Below are positions 1-8,119 of a stretch of DNA of 55,645 nt, piece by piece (the first letter of the stretch is position 1; the number at the start of each line of letters is the position of its first letter). Position numbers and translations under genes: made by a program. The notes under the pieces were generated by a model. It did not search any database. It was not told the DNA's origin and worked only from the letters and a program-made list of their open reading frames with translations. The stretch is from CAZLHO01 sp964559455 (GTDB lineage: Bacteria > Krumholzibacteriota > Krumholzibacteriia > LZORAL124-64-63), in assembly GCA_964559455.1 (NCBI GenBank), contig CAZLHO010000014.1:1-55645 (forward strand), read 5' to 3'.

Positions 1-434
1 ATGATGTCCGGGCGCAGGCTGCGGATCCGCTCGACGCGGTCGGCGAAGGAATCGGGATCGTCGTAGGCGATGACGTCGCTGACGATGGCCCCCGCGCCCA
101 GGGCCGCCTGTCGCGCGCTCTCGGCGGTCAGGCGGCGCACGAGTCCGAGCACGAGCATGCGCAACCCGCCGCCGGCGCTGCTGGTGACCAGCAGGGGCAC
201 GTCGTCGGGCAGCCCGCCGTCCAGCCTCCGGGCCAGGGCGTCGCGCGCCCTGGCCAAGCCGAGGGTGACGTCCTCGTCGGGGCTCTCGACGGTGGTCGGA
301 GCGTCCGCCGCTCCGGCCAGGCGCCAGCGTTCCCCGTCATGCGTCACGTAGATCAGCTTGGTCGCCGTCGAACCGCAGTCGGCGATCAGCCAGGCCCCGC
401 CCCCTGTCGCCGCGGCGTCCTTGACGTCAACCAT
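1..434 (-). CDS. glmL: GlmL/MutL-type mutase accessory protein (3' part outside window)
   Basis: Only the first ~145 residues lie in the window. The N-terminus reads LIADCGSTATKLIYV, the ATP-binding phosphate-1 motif of the ASKHA fold. It is followed by APTTVESPDEDVTLGL and by TSSAGGGLRMLVLGLVRRLT, which matches the glutamate mutase L (GlmL/MutL) family. These proteins are found beside B12-dependent carbon-skeleton mutases and are thought to act as reactivating or accessory factors. The ATG at 434 overlaps the stop of the upstream 128-aa gene by 8 nt, so translation is probably coupled. The neighbouring acyl-CoA dehydrogenase suggests a branched-chain or methylmalonyl-type CoA pathway. The mutase itself is not in the window. 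Family assignment is fairly sure; the partner enzyme is inferred. Confidence 0.8.
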   Translation of the reverse strand, partial: MVDVKDAAATGGGAWLIADCGSTATKLIYVTHDGERWRLAGAADAPTTVESPDEDVTLGLARARDALARRLDGGLPDDVPLLVTSSAGGGLRMLVLGLVRRLTAESARQAALGAGAIVSDVIAYDDPDSFADRVERIRSLRPDI

Positions 435-813
435 CGCTCGACTCCTTCCGCGCGGTTTCCGGCGCGCCGTCGACGGCCGCCAGGTGGTCCAGCAGACGGT
501 CCAGATGCGACCGCTCCTCGAGCAGGCCGGCCAGGCGGTCGAAGCCGTCGCCGTCGCCGACGAGATGGACGAAGGGACTGGTGAAGTGCATGACCTGCGA
601 GCCCAGGAAGGAAAGGGGCTTGATGCTGTCGAGCCAGAGCGTCGCCGGCGCCGCGAGGCGGCGCCGGCTGATCTTCACGGCCAGGGAGAGGAGGAAGCGG
701 TCGTCGTCCGGAGCCAGGGTTCCGGGACGGGGACGCCGGCTGCCGACGCTCCCCTCCCACCGGGGAGGCGACTCCCCCTCGCCGTGGCGGTTTCCTGGCT
801 CCGTCGCCTTCAT
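427..813 (-). CDS. Conserved hypothetical protein between acyl-CoA dehydrogenase and GlmL
   Basis: A 128-residue protein with no recognised domain, signal peptide or membrane segment. The first ~35 residues are low-complexity (Arg/Gly/Pro-rich). The rest looks like a compact helical domain with RFLLSLAVKISRRRLAAPA, then LWLDSIKPLSFLGSQVMHF and SPFVHLV, ending in a probable amphipathic helix (LLEERSHLDRLLDHL). Its ATG at 813 overlaps the dehydrogenase stop as ATGA, and its stop overlaps the glmL start by 8 nt. It is therefore locked between the two genes and is very likely translated with them. I recall similar short proteins near GlmL genes but cannot name a family. A role with the mutase or dehydrogenase is inference from context. 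Confidence 0.72.
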   Translation of the reverse strand: MKATEPGNRHGEGESPPRWEGSVGSRRPRPGTLAPDDDRFLLSLAVKISRRRLAAPATLWLDSIKPLSFLGSQVMHFTSPFVHLVGDGDGFDRLAGLLEERSHLDRLLDHLAAVDGAPETARKESSDG

Positions 814-2459
814 GATCCCTTCAGGTGCTCGACGACGACGGCCGCGTCGTCCAGCAATCCGCGGTGCGCCGCCAGGGGATCGCCACCGGCGATCTCCGCG
901 GCCAGTGCGGCGGCCTTCACCGACGCCGCCTCGTCAGCGGCGTAGCCGACCACGCATTCCAGCCCGACACAGGACACCAGGCCACGCACGCGCCGGGCGG
1001 CGATGCGGCTGCCGGCGGCGTGCACGGCGGCTTCGGGATCGCCTGCCTCGGCCAGGGCCGCGGCCCGGCGGCAGTAGGCGGCGCCCACCTCGCAGGCGGT
1101 CATCAGGTCGGCCAGGCGGAACTGCACGGCCTGGCGACGGGCCACCCGGATCTCGTGGCCCAGCAGCACGATGCGGGACAGGTCCCGCTTGGCCGAGGCC
1201 ACCAGATCGGCGCCCACGTCGGGATGCGACGCATGCAACGTCTCCAGGGCGGCGGCCCGCTGCTCGTACCAGGCGCCCTTGGAACGCACCGTGTCCTTCC
1301 AGCGGTACATGGCGATGATGCTCTGCTGGATCTCGCTGGTGCCCTCGTAGATCGTGGTGATGCGCACGTCACGCTTGATCTTCTCGACCATGTACTCACG
1401 CGTGTAGCCGTAGCCGCCCAGCGCCTGGATGGCGTCCTCGGCGGCGCGGTTGCCGGCCTCGGTGCACCAGAGCTTGGCGATCGAGCCCTCGACCTGCAGC
1501 CCATGCTCGCCGCCGTCGATGCGGTCCGCGATTTCCTCGACGTAGGCGCCGCCGGCGGCCAGGTCCACCCAGTTGGGCACGAGCAGCTTGGCCGAGTAGC
1601 CTTCCTTGTCGATCAGCGGCGTGCCGAACTGGATGCGCTCCTTGGCGTAGCGCACGGCCCGGCGCAGGGCCTCGCGCCCGGCGCCCAGGCCGAAGGCGCC
1701 CACCATCAGGCGGGTGTAGCCGAAGACCGCGTTGGCCTGCTTCAGGCCCTCGCCCTCGACGCCGCCGATCAGATTCTCCGCGGGCACGACCACGTCCTCG
1801 AGGATCACCGCCGCGGTGTCCGAGGCGCGGATGCCGTGCTTCTCCTCATGGCGGCCGACCGAGAAGCCCTCGCGGTCGCGCTCGACGACGAAGAAGCTGG
1901 GACCGCCGGGCGTCTTGGCCAGGATCGTATAGAGCTTGGCCACGGCGCCGTTGGTGATGAACTGCTTGTTGCCGTTGATGCGGTAGCCGGTGACCGTCCC
2001 CGATTCGTCGGTCACCGGGTCGGCGACCGTCTGCAGCGAGGCCACGTTGCTGCCGGCGGCGGGTTCGGTGACGCCGTAGGCCACGGTCAGGCCCTCGGCG
2101 GCGATCCGTCCCAGCCAGTGGGCCTTCTGCTCCTCGGTGCCGCCGACCACGATCGGGTCGGTGCCCAGGCAGATGGCCAGAAACGCGGTGGCCATGCCCA
2201 GGTCGATCGCTGCCATCTCCTCCGAAACCTTGCAGATGTCCAGCGCGCCGCCGCCCAGCCCGCCCACGGACTCGGGCAGGAAGATCAAGTGCAGGCCGAC
2301 GTTGGGCGAAAGCAGCTCCTCGATCAGGGCCAGCGGGAACTCGTCATCCCGGTCCAGCTGCAGGATCTTCTCCTCGGGCAGCTGCCGGCCGACGGTCTCG
2401 CGCAGCGTGGCGATGATCATGTTGCGCATCTCGGCGCTCAGTCCGGCGGTCTGTGTCAT
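810..2459 (-). CDS. Acyl-CoA dehydrogenase (FAD-dependent)
   Basis: A 549-residue flavoenzyme expected to oxidise an acyl-CoA thioester to the trans-2-enoyl-CoA and pass electrons to ETF. Family signatures are clear: YGVTEPAAGSNVASLQT (FAD/substrate loop), NGNKQFITNGAVA, KHGIRASDTAAVILEDV, GRHEE, IQALGGYGYTREY and the catalytic-base region TTIYEGTSEIQQ. About 150 extra residues follow the core, as in the long acyl-CoA dehydrogenases of several Gram-negative lineages; this tail is helical and includes DRSRIVLLGHEI-like segments. The ATG at 2459 was chosen over an upstream in-frame ATG at 2495 because AGGAGA sits just before it. It lies 42 nt after phzF and overlaps the next gene by 4 nt. Substrate chain length cannot be read from the sequence. 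Confidence 0.93.
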   Translation of the reverse strand: MTQTAGLSAEMRNMIIATLRETVGRQLPEEKILQLDRDDEFPLALIEELLSPNVGLHLIFLPESVGGLGGGALDICKVSEEMAAIDLGMATAFLAICLGTDPIVVGGTEEQKAHWLGRIAAEGLTVAYGVTEPAAGSNVASLQTVADPVTDESGTVTGYRINGNKQFITNGAVAKLYTILAKTPGGPSFFVVERDREGFSVGRHEEKHGIRASDTAAVILEDVVVPAENLIGGVEGEGLKQANAVFGYTRLMVGAFGLGAGREALRRAVRYAKERIQFGTPLIDKEGYSAKLLVPNWVDLAAGGAYVEEIADRIDGGEHGLQVEGSIAKLWCTEAGNRAAEDAIQALGGYGYTREYMVEKIKRDVRITTIYEGTSEIQQSIIAMYRWKDTVRSKGAWYEQRAAALETLHASHPDVGADLVASAKRDLSRIVLLGHEIRVARRQAVQFRLADLMTACEVGAAYCRRAAALAEAGDPEAAVHAAGSRIAARRVRGLVSCVGLECVVGYAADEAASVKAAALAAEIAGGDPLAAHRGLLDDAAVVVEHLKGS

Positions 2460-2501
2460 GGTCCTCTCCTGAAGCGGTCGCCCGGCCGGCCGCACGATGG
2501 C

Positions 2502-3443
2502 TCAGCCGGCGGTGGATTCCGAAGGAATGGTGACGGAGCCCTCGCCGATCATCACGCAACCGCCGCCCACGTGGACGGTGGTGGCGGCGCCGCCGACGAC
2601 GTCGGCGTCGACGACCAGCAGGCTGGGGCGTCCCATCTCGATGCCCTGCTCGCAGACCACGCGCACGCGCGGGCCGGGGTCCAGGAGCCGGTGCTTGACC
2701 AGGTAGGCGACCAGCGAGCCGCAGGCGCTGCCGCTGGCCGGGTCCTCGGGTATGCCCAGATCGGGCGCGAACATCCGGCAGTGCAGATCGGCGTCTTCGC
2801 TCTCGGTCTCGCAGGTGAAGACGAAGAGGTCGCCGAAGCCGAGGTCGCCGGCGATCTCGAGAGCGGCGGCCCGGCTCAGCTTGACCGAACGCACGGCTTC
2901 GAGGGAACCGACCGGGACCAGGTGGATGGGCAACCCGGTCGAGACGATCTCGCAGGGCAGCCCGGTGATCGCGATGTCCTTCTCTTCCAGACCCAGCGCC
3001 CGGGCGACCTTGGCCCGCTGGTAGTACTCGCCGATGAAGACGGGCGCCTGGTGCTCCAGGCTGTAGACGGTGCCGTTGTCGCCGTCCTCGCCCAGCGTGA
3101 CGGCGCAGTTGCCGGCCTCGACCTCCCAGACGAAGCGCGTGCCGGGCCCGTCGCGGAGGATGCCGCCGCGCAGGTCCAGGCCGCAGGTCGCGCCGATCAG
3201 CGAGAGCCCGGCGAAGGGGATCTCGCCCGAAGGGGTGAAGATCCTCAGCCCGGCGCGGTTCTCGCCGCCGGTGCCGGGCACGATGAAGGCCGTCTCGCCG
3301 GATCCCATCTCGCGGGCCAGGGCCTGCATCACCGCATCGTCGAGGCCGGCGCCGGCCGGGAAGAGCGACAGGCGGCTGCCCCCGAAGGCCTTGCGGGTGA
3401 AAACGTCGAACAGCATGAAGTCACGCTGGATCAATTCAGGCAC
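2502..3443 (-). CDS. PhzF family isomerase/epimerase-like protein
   Basis: A 313-residue member of the PhzF (diaminopimelate-epimerase fold) family. It has the N-terminal DVFTRKAFGG motif and SGETAFIV, whose Glu (about residue 50) aligns with the catalytic acid of PhzF. The second half carries DPASGSACGSLVAYLV, the other hallmark of the family. The start is a GTG at 3443 preceded by GAGG. An in-frame ATG at 3416 is possible but has no Shine-Dalgarno and would place DVFT almost at the N-terminus. No other phenazine genes are present, so phenazine synthesis is not implied; most PhzF homologues have unknown substrates. It is the first gene of the operon with the acyl-CoA dehydrogenase, and a good promoter lies just upstream. 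Confidence 0.88.
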   Translation of the reverse strand: MPELIQRDFMLFDVFTRKAFGGSRLSLFPAGAGLDDAVMQALAREMGSGETAFIVPGTGGENRAGLRIFTPSGEIPFAGLSLIGATCGLDLRGGILRDGPGTRFVWEVEAGNCAVTLGEDGDNGTVYSLEHQAPVFIGEYYQRAKVARALGLEEKDIAITGLPCEIVSTGLPIHLVPVGSLEAVRSVKLSRAAALEIAGDLGFGDLFVFTCETESEDADLHCRMFAPDLGIPEDPASGSACGSLVAYLVKHRLLDPGPRVRVVCEQGIEMGRPSLLVVDADVVGGAATTVHVGGGCVMIGEGSVTIPSESTAG

Positions 3444-3493
3444 CGCCTCGACGTGAGATCCGGGGTGGAGTCGGACGACTCCGCGTCCGGCCC

Positions 3494-3522
3494 ATGGTAT
3501 CCGCCGGCCGGCCCCGTGGCAA
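3494..3522 (-). promoter_or_regulatory. Predicted promoter for phzF-acd-hyp-glmL operon
   Basis: Reading the minus strand, TTGCCA (3522-3517, 5/6 match to the -35 consensus) is followed after 17 nt by TACCAT (3499-3494, 4/6). The expected start of transcription is near 3487, giving a leader of about 44 nt to the GTG. The spacer is GC-rich and contains GGCCGGCCGG. The site is in the 97-nt gap after acpS. Confidence 0.5.
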
Positions 3523-3540
3523 GTTCGCCCTTGCGGGGAA

Positions 3541-3912
3541 TCACTCCAAAACGACGGTGGCCACGGCGTGGTCGTGCTCGTGGCTCAGGCTGACCAGGGC
3601 CCGCGCCGCGCCCGCGGCGGCCAGGGCGGCGGCGGCGGCGCCGTGCAGGCGCAGCGTCGGGGCTCCGTCCTGCCCGCGGACCACCTCGACGTCGCGCAGG
3701 GGCACCCGGAGGCCCGGGCCGCCGAGGGCCTTGACGAAGGCCTCCTTGGCCGCCCAGCGCGAGGCCAGCACCTCGTCGCCGCGGGGGCCGCGGGCTCGCG
3801 CCAGCGCGATCTCGTCCGGGCGGAAGCAGCGTTCCAGGAAACGGGGCCCGTGCCGTTCGCGCAGGGACGCGATGCGCGCGACCGAGACGATGTCGATGCC
3901 GAGCCCCCGCAT
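3541..3912 (-). CDS. acpS: Holo-[acyl-carrier-protein] synthase AcpS
   Basis: 123 residues. Transfers 4'-phosphopantetheine from CoA to the serine of apo-ACP. The N-terminus GLGIDIVSVARI carries the Mg-binding Asp (residue 7), and SRWAAKEAFVKALG contains the second metal ligand Glu (residue 57). Length is typical. The ATG at 3912 shares a base with the TGA of the sugar transferase (TGATG), so it is translationally coupled to the last step of the LPS-type operon. The in-frame extension further upstream lies wholly inside the previous gene and is not needed. It is the last gene of an eleven-gene run. Its link to envelope genes is probably positional. Confidence 0.93.
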   Translation of the reverse strand: MRGLGIDIVSVARIASLRERHGPRFLERCFRPDEIALARARGPRGDEVLASRWAAKEAFVKALGGPGLRVPLRDVEVVRGQDGAPTLRLHGAAAAALAAAGAARALVSLSHEHDHAVATVVLE

Positions 3913-4604
3913 CAATAGGCCCCCTTGCGCTCGATCACCGCAGGCAGCGTGCGGGCCAGGATCTCCAGGTCCATGCGCAGCCCGGCGCGGCGGACGTAGG
4001 CCAAGTCCAGCTCCATCCACTCGTTGAAGTCGAGTTGGCTGCGGCCCGAGACCTGCCAGAGACAGGTCAGCCCGGGCTTGACCAGCAGTCGGCGGGCCTG
4101 GGCCGGGGTGTACTGGGCGACCTCCTCGGGAATCTGCGGTCGCGGCCCGACGATCGACATCTCGCCGCGGAGCACGTTCCAGAGCTGCGGGAACTCGTCC
4201 AGGCTGCTGCGGCGGATGAAGCGGCCGACGCCGGTGATGCGGGGATCGTCCTGGATCTTGAAGGCCGCGCCGGTCGCCTCGTTGAGATCCTGCAACTGCT
4301 CCTTGCGCGCCTCCGCGTCGACGACCATCGAGCGGAACTTGAAGCAGTCGAAGCAGCGTCCGTCCTTGCCGATGCGTTCCTGGCGGAAGAAGAGCGGCCC
4401 CGGCGAGTCGAACTTGATCAGGGCGACCAGGAAGGGGAAGAGCGGCAGGACGAGGAGCAGTCCGCAGACCGCGCCTGCGATGTCGAGCAGTCGCTTCAGG
4501 GCCCGGTCGACGGGACCGGCCGGCGGCACCGGCCCCTCGGAGTCGCGCGCGATGAAGGCCGCGAAACCGCCGGTGAAGAGATCGTCGTGCCGGTCAGGAG
4601 CCAT
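3912..4604 (-). CDS. Initiating sugar-phosphate transferase (bacterial sugar transferase family)
   Basis: 230 residues. One hydrophobic segment (about residues 35-60, IAGAVCGLLLVLPLFPFLVAL) precedes the polyprenyl-phosphate hexose-1-phosphate transferase domain. Signatures are SPGPLFFRQERIGKDG, FKFRSMVVDAE, RFIRRSSLDEFPQLWNVL, RGEMSIVGPRPQIPEEV and LVKPGLTCLWQVSGRS. The protein is the short form without the extra N-terminal membrane bundle of WbaP/WcaJ. It should load the first sugar onto undecaprenyl phosphate at the inner membrane. Its ATG overlaps the GT39 gene stop by 11 nt; a GGAGG lies 9 nt upstream. Sugar specificity is not evident. Confidence 0.92.
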   Translation of the reverse strand: MAPDRHDDLFTGGFAAFIARDSEGPVPPAGPVDRALKRLLDIAGAVCGLLLVLPLFPFLVALIKFDSPGPLFFRQERIGKDGRCFDCFKFRSMVVDAEARKEQLQDLNEATGAAFKIQDDPRITGVGRFIRRSSLDEFPQLWNVLRGEMSIVGPRPQIPEEVAQYTPAQARRLLVKPGLTCLWQVSGRSQLDFNEWMELDLAYVRRAGLRMDLEILARTLPAVIERKGAY

Positions 4605-6189
4605 GCTCCGCCCCCTCCACAGCCGCGGCCGCCGGCAGGGCGCAGCTCAGGATCCGCACCCCCGGGAAACGATGCGACTCCCCGGCCGGCCCCAGCTCGG
4701 CGAGGGCGGCCGGCAGCAGGTCCCGGGGATCCTGGTGCCAGCTGCGGGCCAGCACGAGCCAGACGCGCGGCGCGTCGCCGACGGCCTCATCGAGGGCGGC
4801 GCGGGCCGCCGCCGGCGAGGCGATCGTGCCCGCGGACCAGAGCCCGTCCACGGCGGCGGGGCCCCGCCAGTAATGCTCGAAGAGACCGGACACCGCCGGC
4901 ACCACGACCACATCCTGCGGGGCGGCGCGGTCGGCGACCCAGTCGGCCGCGCCCCTCACATCGGCCTTGGCGTAGCGGGAATCCAGATGATGGTTCGCCA
5001 GCGCGACCAGGGTCAGGCACAGCAGGACCGCGCCCGTCGCGCGGGCGAGCCGGCGGGGCAGGGCGTGCAATCCGCAGGCGGTCAGCAGCGGGACCAGAAC
5101 GTAGACGGCGGCCAGGTAGCGCGGGTTGAAGGTCTTCACGTTCTGCACGGCCAGCACCGTCAGCAGGATCACGGGCGTCAAGCCCCAGATCGCCAGCATC
5201 GCTGCCCGCCCGCGGCCGGCGCGGATCAGGCCGGCGACGAAGGCTGCGCCGGCGGCCAGCCAGGCCGGCGCCAGCCAGGGCAGGGCCTGCCGGATCGCCA
5301 GCAGACGGTCCGGCCCGTGAAGCTCGGCCAGCGAAGGCCCCAGGCTGAAGCCGTAGAAGAAGGCCTGGAAGGTGAAGGGATAGGCCAGCGGCGTGAAGGT
5401 CGTCTCGCCGCGCAGGGCCGTTCCGGTCTCGGCGCCGGGGAGCAGGCGGTCGACCGCCAGCACGCCCGTGGCGCGCAGCAGCCAGGGCGCGGTCAGCAGC
5501 ACCGGCAACCCGGCCGCCAGGGCCCACGCGGACCAGCCGCGGCCGTCCCGCGGCCGCGCGAGCAGGAGCATGGCCAGGACGTGGCCCGCCAGCAGGAAGT
5601 ATCCCGAGAAATTGCTGGCGGCGGACAGGGCGGCGACAACGCCGTAGGCGACGCCGGCGCCGGCTACGGGGCGGCGCATCAACCGCAGGGCGAGCAGGCT
5701 CTGGATCACGGCGAAGAGGATCAGGAAGGCGTAGCCGCGGGCTTCCTGGCTGTACCAGACGTGGAAGGGGCTCACGGCGACCAGGAGCGCGGCCAGCCGG
5801 GCGCTGCGCTCGTCGAAGAGGCGCCGGCCGAGCATCCAGACCAGGGGCACCGTCGCCACCCCGGCCAGGGCGGCGGGCAGGCGCAGCAGGAATTCGTCGG
5901 CGAACGGACGCAGCGGCCAGAGGGCGGCCAGATAGAGCGGACCCTGGATCGTGTCGCTGATCTGCTCCCAGAAACCCTGCCCCCCGGCGGGGAAGAGCTC
6001 GCGCCAGGTCATGTACTCGTCGATCCAAAGCGACTGGGCGCCCAGGCCGATGAAGCGGACCAGCGCGGCCAGGACGACGACCAGGGCCAGGAAGAGCGCG
6101 CCGTCGGCTCCCGAATCCCGGTCCGCCGCCGCGTCGAAGGCCCCGCTCGGCAGCCAGCGCCCTTTTCCGCTCCTGCTCTCCTCGTTCAC
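4594..6189 (-). CDS. GT39/ArnT-like polyprenyl-phosphate-sugar membrane glycosyltransferase
   Basis: 531 residues with about ten hydrophobic segments from residue ~30 to ~400, then a soluble C-terminal domain. The first loop reads SLWIDEYMTWRELFP, where the acidic DE pair matches the catalytic Asp/Glu region of the GT-C superfamily (PMT/ArnT). PFHVWYSQEARGYAFL is the second conserved loop. The usual role is transfer of a sugar from a lipid-linked donor to protein or lipid A in the periplasm. The start is GTG at 6189, sharing GTGA with the stop of the DUF3108 gene. Acceptor and donor cannot be told. Confidence 0.86.
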   Translation of the reverse strand: MNEESRSGKGRWLPSGAFDAAADRDSGADGALFLALVVVLAALVRFIGLGAQSLWIDEYMTWRELFPAGGQGFWEQISDTIQGPLYLAALWPLRPFADEFLLRLPAALAGVATVPLVWMLGRRLFDERSARLAALLVAVSPFHVWYSQEARGYAFLILFAVIQSLLALRLMRRPVAGAGVAYGVVAALSAASNFSGYFLLAGHVLAMLLLARPRDGRGWSAWALAAGLPVLLTAPWLLRATGVLAVDRLLPGAETGTALRGETTFTPLAYPFTFQAFFYGFSLGPSLAELHGPDRLLAIRQALPWLAPAWLAAGAAFVAGLIRAGRGRAAMLAIWGLTPVILLTVLAVQNVKTFNPRYLAAVYVLVPLLTACGLHALPRRLARATGAVLLCLTLVALANHHLDSRYAKADVRGAADWVADRAAPQDVVVVPAVSGLFEHYWRGPAAVDGLWSAGTIASPAAARAALDEAVGDAPRVWLVLARSWHQDPRDLLPAALAELGPAGESHRFPGVRILSCALPAAAAVEGAEHGS

Positions 6190-7037
6190 GGCTTTCCTCC
6201 CGGGCCGTCTCCCAGCACGTACTCCTTGAGCGAGGCGTCGATCGAGCCCACCTTGACCTTCGTCTTCATCAGCACCGGCATCCTCCTCGCATCGGCGGTC
6301 ATCCAGATCGTGAGCTTGCCCTCGAACTGGAACAGCCCCTCGCCCTGGATCACGGGCTCGACGACGAAGCAGTCGAATGTCCCAGCGGGCACCGTCACCG
6401 TCTCCCGACCGTGCACGATCACCTCCAGCGCATAATTCTTCCGCGAGGTGTGGGTGACCACGCTCGCCGTGTCGCCGGCCGCCAGATCGAGCGTGCGCAC
6501 GTAGTAGAAGGCCGACAGGATGTCGTGCACGCCTGGCGGCACGTCCAGTTCGCGACCGTCGGCGTAGTAGGCCTTGCCCGCTCCCTGATCGAAGCGGATG
6601 GCGAGGTTCTTGCGATAGTCGCCCTCGCGCAGCCGCTTCGCGAAGTAGCGGCTGAAGAGATGCCGGCGGTCGATATGCGAGATGACCTTGTCCCGGACCA
6701 TGTAGAAGGCCGAGAAGAAGCGGTTGGAACTGGCCCGGCTCTCGACAACGTAACAGGGATGGCCCGCCGAGTCGACGGCCTCGACGACCTCGAGACTGGC
6801 CTCGCCGGCGTTGACCGGGCCGTAGTCGATCGAGAAGACGAGTCTTTCGCCGGGGGCGTAGGGAACGATCGCGAAGGCCGCAGCCGCGCTGTCGGGCGGG
6901 GCCGCCGAGACGCTGTCCGGCAGAACGGGCTCGTCGGCCGGCGCCGCGCCCGCGAACAGGCCCAGCGCGGCCGCCAGCACGACGAAGCGCGCGGGAAACC
7001 GTCGGTCGAGCCGTGATGTCGCCTTCGGTCCGGTCAC
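6186..7037 (-). CDS. DUF3108 domain protein, periplasmic or outer-membrane associated
   Basis: 283 residues. An N-terminal signal peptide (RFVVLAAALGLFAGAAPADE, about residues 14-34) is followed by a domain with APGERLVFSIDYGPVNAGEA, ASSNRFFSAFYMVRDKVISH, GVHDILSAFYYVRTLDL, TVPAGTFDCFVVEPVI and a C-terminal KTKVKVGSIDASLKEY. This pattern is DUF3108, a beta-rich family of unknown function often found near envelope genes. The GTG at 7037 is preceded by GAGGAG that overlaps the upstream stop, so I prefer it to any longer start inside the GT9 gene. Position in the operon suggests a role in LPS export or assembly; this is inference. Confidence 0.8.
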   Translation of the reverse strand: MTGPKATSRLDRRFPARFVVLAAALGLFAGAAPADEPVLPDSVSAAPPDSAAAAFAIVPYAPGERLVFSIDYGPVNAGEASLEVVEAVDSAGHPCYVVESRASSNRFFSAFYMVRDKVISHIDRRHLFSRYFAKRLREGDYRKNLAIRFDQGAGKAYYADGRELDVPPGVHDILSAFYYVRTLDLAAGDTASVVTHTSRKNYALEVIVHGRETVTVPAGTFDCFVVEPVIQGEGLFQFEGKLTIWMTADARRMPVLMKTKVKVGSIDASLKEYVLGDGPGGKP

Positions 7038-7045
7038 TCGACTCC

Positions 7046-8119
7046 TCAGAGGATGTCCCGGGTCCGTCCGGGGCGCCGCGTCAGCAACTCCCGAACCGCC
7101 GCCGCGACAGCCGCGGCCGACAGCTCGTCCAGGCAGGGATGCCCCGCCACGGGGCATTCCGTCAAATCGCAGGGGGAACAGGACACCCCCGTCCGCAGGG
7201 CAACATGGCGAGGATCCTCAGGGTTCCAACCCACGGGATCGGTCGGTCCGAAGAGGGTCGCCGTGGAAGTGCCCACCGCGACCGCCATATGCCGCGCGCC
7301 GCAGTCCGTGGCGACCAGCGCGTCCAGCCCGGCCAGCAGGTCGGCCAGCTCGAGCAGGTCGGTCGGCGGGGCCACCTCGACCCGCGGCGCCAGCGCCTTC
7401 ACGGCCGCGACGATCGCCTCGTCGCCGGGACCCGGCACGATCAGGGGGCTCAGCCCCGCCGCGTCCAGCAGGCCCACCAGTTCGGCCGCCCGGGCCGCCG
7501 GCCAGGCCTTGGCCGGCCAGGTAGCGCTCAGCGCCAGCCCCACGCGGGCGCCTCGCGGTGCCGACCATTCGCTCCGCCACGCCCGGTAGGAATCCCCCAG
7601 CCGTCCCTCGCCGGCGGCGCCGCCGGCGACAGGGCGCCACGGCGACGGATTCAGGGCCAGGCGACGCCGCGGATCCAGGAAGCTCTCGCCCGCGACCTGC
7701 CGCAGCCGGACGTCCCCGCGCCGGTTTCGCGGCACGCGCAGGTTGTAGGCCCAGCTGCGCAGCCGCAGATCGTAACCGACCCTCAGGGGCGCCCCGCTCA
7801 GGGCGGTCCAGACGGCCGTGCGCGGGCTGCCCAGAAAATCGACCACCAGGTCGTAACGCGCCCGACGCAGGCCGCGCAGCCAGGCCCAGCCGCCGCCCCC
7901 GTCAGGCGGCCAGGAGATGATGCGCAGGCGGGAGTCCAGTCCCGCCATCAGTTCCGCGTAGGGACGGTCCACCACCAGGTCGAGGGAAGCCTCGGGGAAT
8001 GCGGCCGCCAACTCGAGCACCGCCGGCATCGTGACCAGGGCGTCGCCCAGGGCCTTGCGCCGCACGACCAGGATCCGCCGCACGCGCCGTCGCGCCTCCC
8101 TGTCCAGGATCGACGTCAC
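7046..8119 (-). CDS. GT9 family glycosyltransferase (heptosyltransferase-like)
   Basis: 357 residues with the GT-B architecture of ADP-heptose:LPS heptosyltransferases. N-terminal ILVVRRKALGDALVTMPAV contains the conserved GD, LALSATWPAKAWP is the central motif, TDCGARHMAVAVGTSTATLF is the donor-site motif (D-x-G variant), and GWNPEDPRHV plus a Cys-rich tail (CSPCDLTECPVAGHPC) complete the family pattern. The GTG at 8119 overlaps the preceding stop as GTGA. One of four GT9 genes in tandem; it should add a heptose or another sugar to the inner core of LPS on the cytoplasmic face. Confidence 0.9.
   Translation of the reverse strand: MTSILDREARRRVRRILVVRRKALGDALVTMPAVLELAAAFPEASLDLVVDRPYAELMAGLDSRLRIISWPPDGGGGWAWLRGLRRARYDLVVDFLGSPRTAVWTALSGAPLRVGYDLRLRSWAYNLRVPRNRRGDVRLRQVAGESFLDPRRRLALNPSPWRPVAGGAAGEGRLGDSYRAWRSEWSAPRGARVGLALSATWPAKAWPAARAAELVGLLDAAGLSPLIVPGPGDEAIVAAVKALAPRVEVAPPTDLLELADLLAGLDALVATDCGARHMAVAVGTSTATLFGPTDPVGWNPEDPRHVALRTGVSCSPCDLTECPVAGHPCLDELSAAAVAAAVRELLTRRPGRTRDIL

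Noticed and set aside
2502..3912. A phenazine or polyketide cluster suggested by PhzF and AcpS being near each other
   Set aside because: They belong to different operons, AcpS is the housekeeping type, and no other biosynthetic genes are present.
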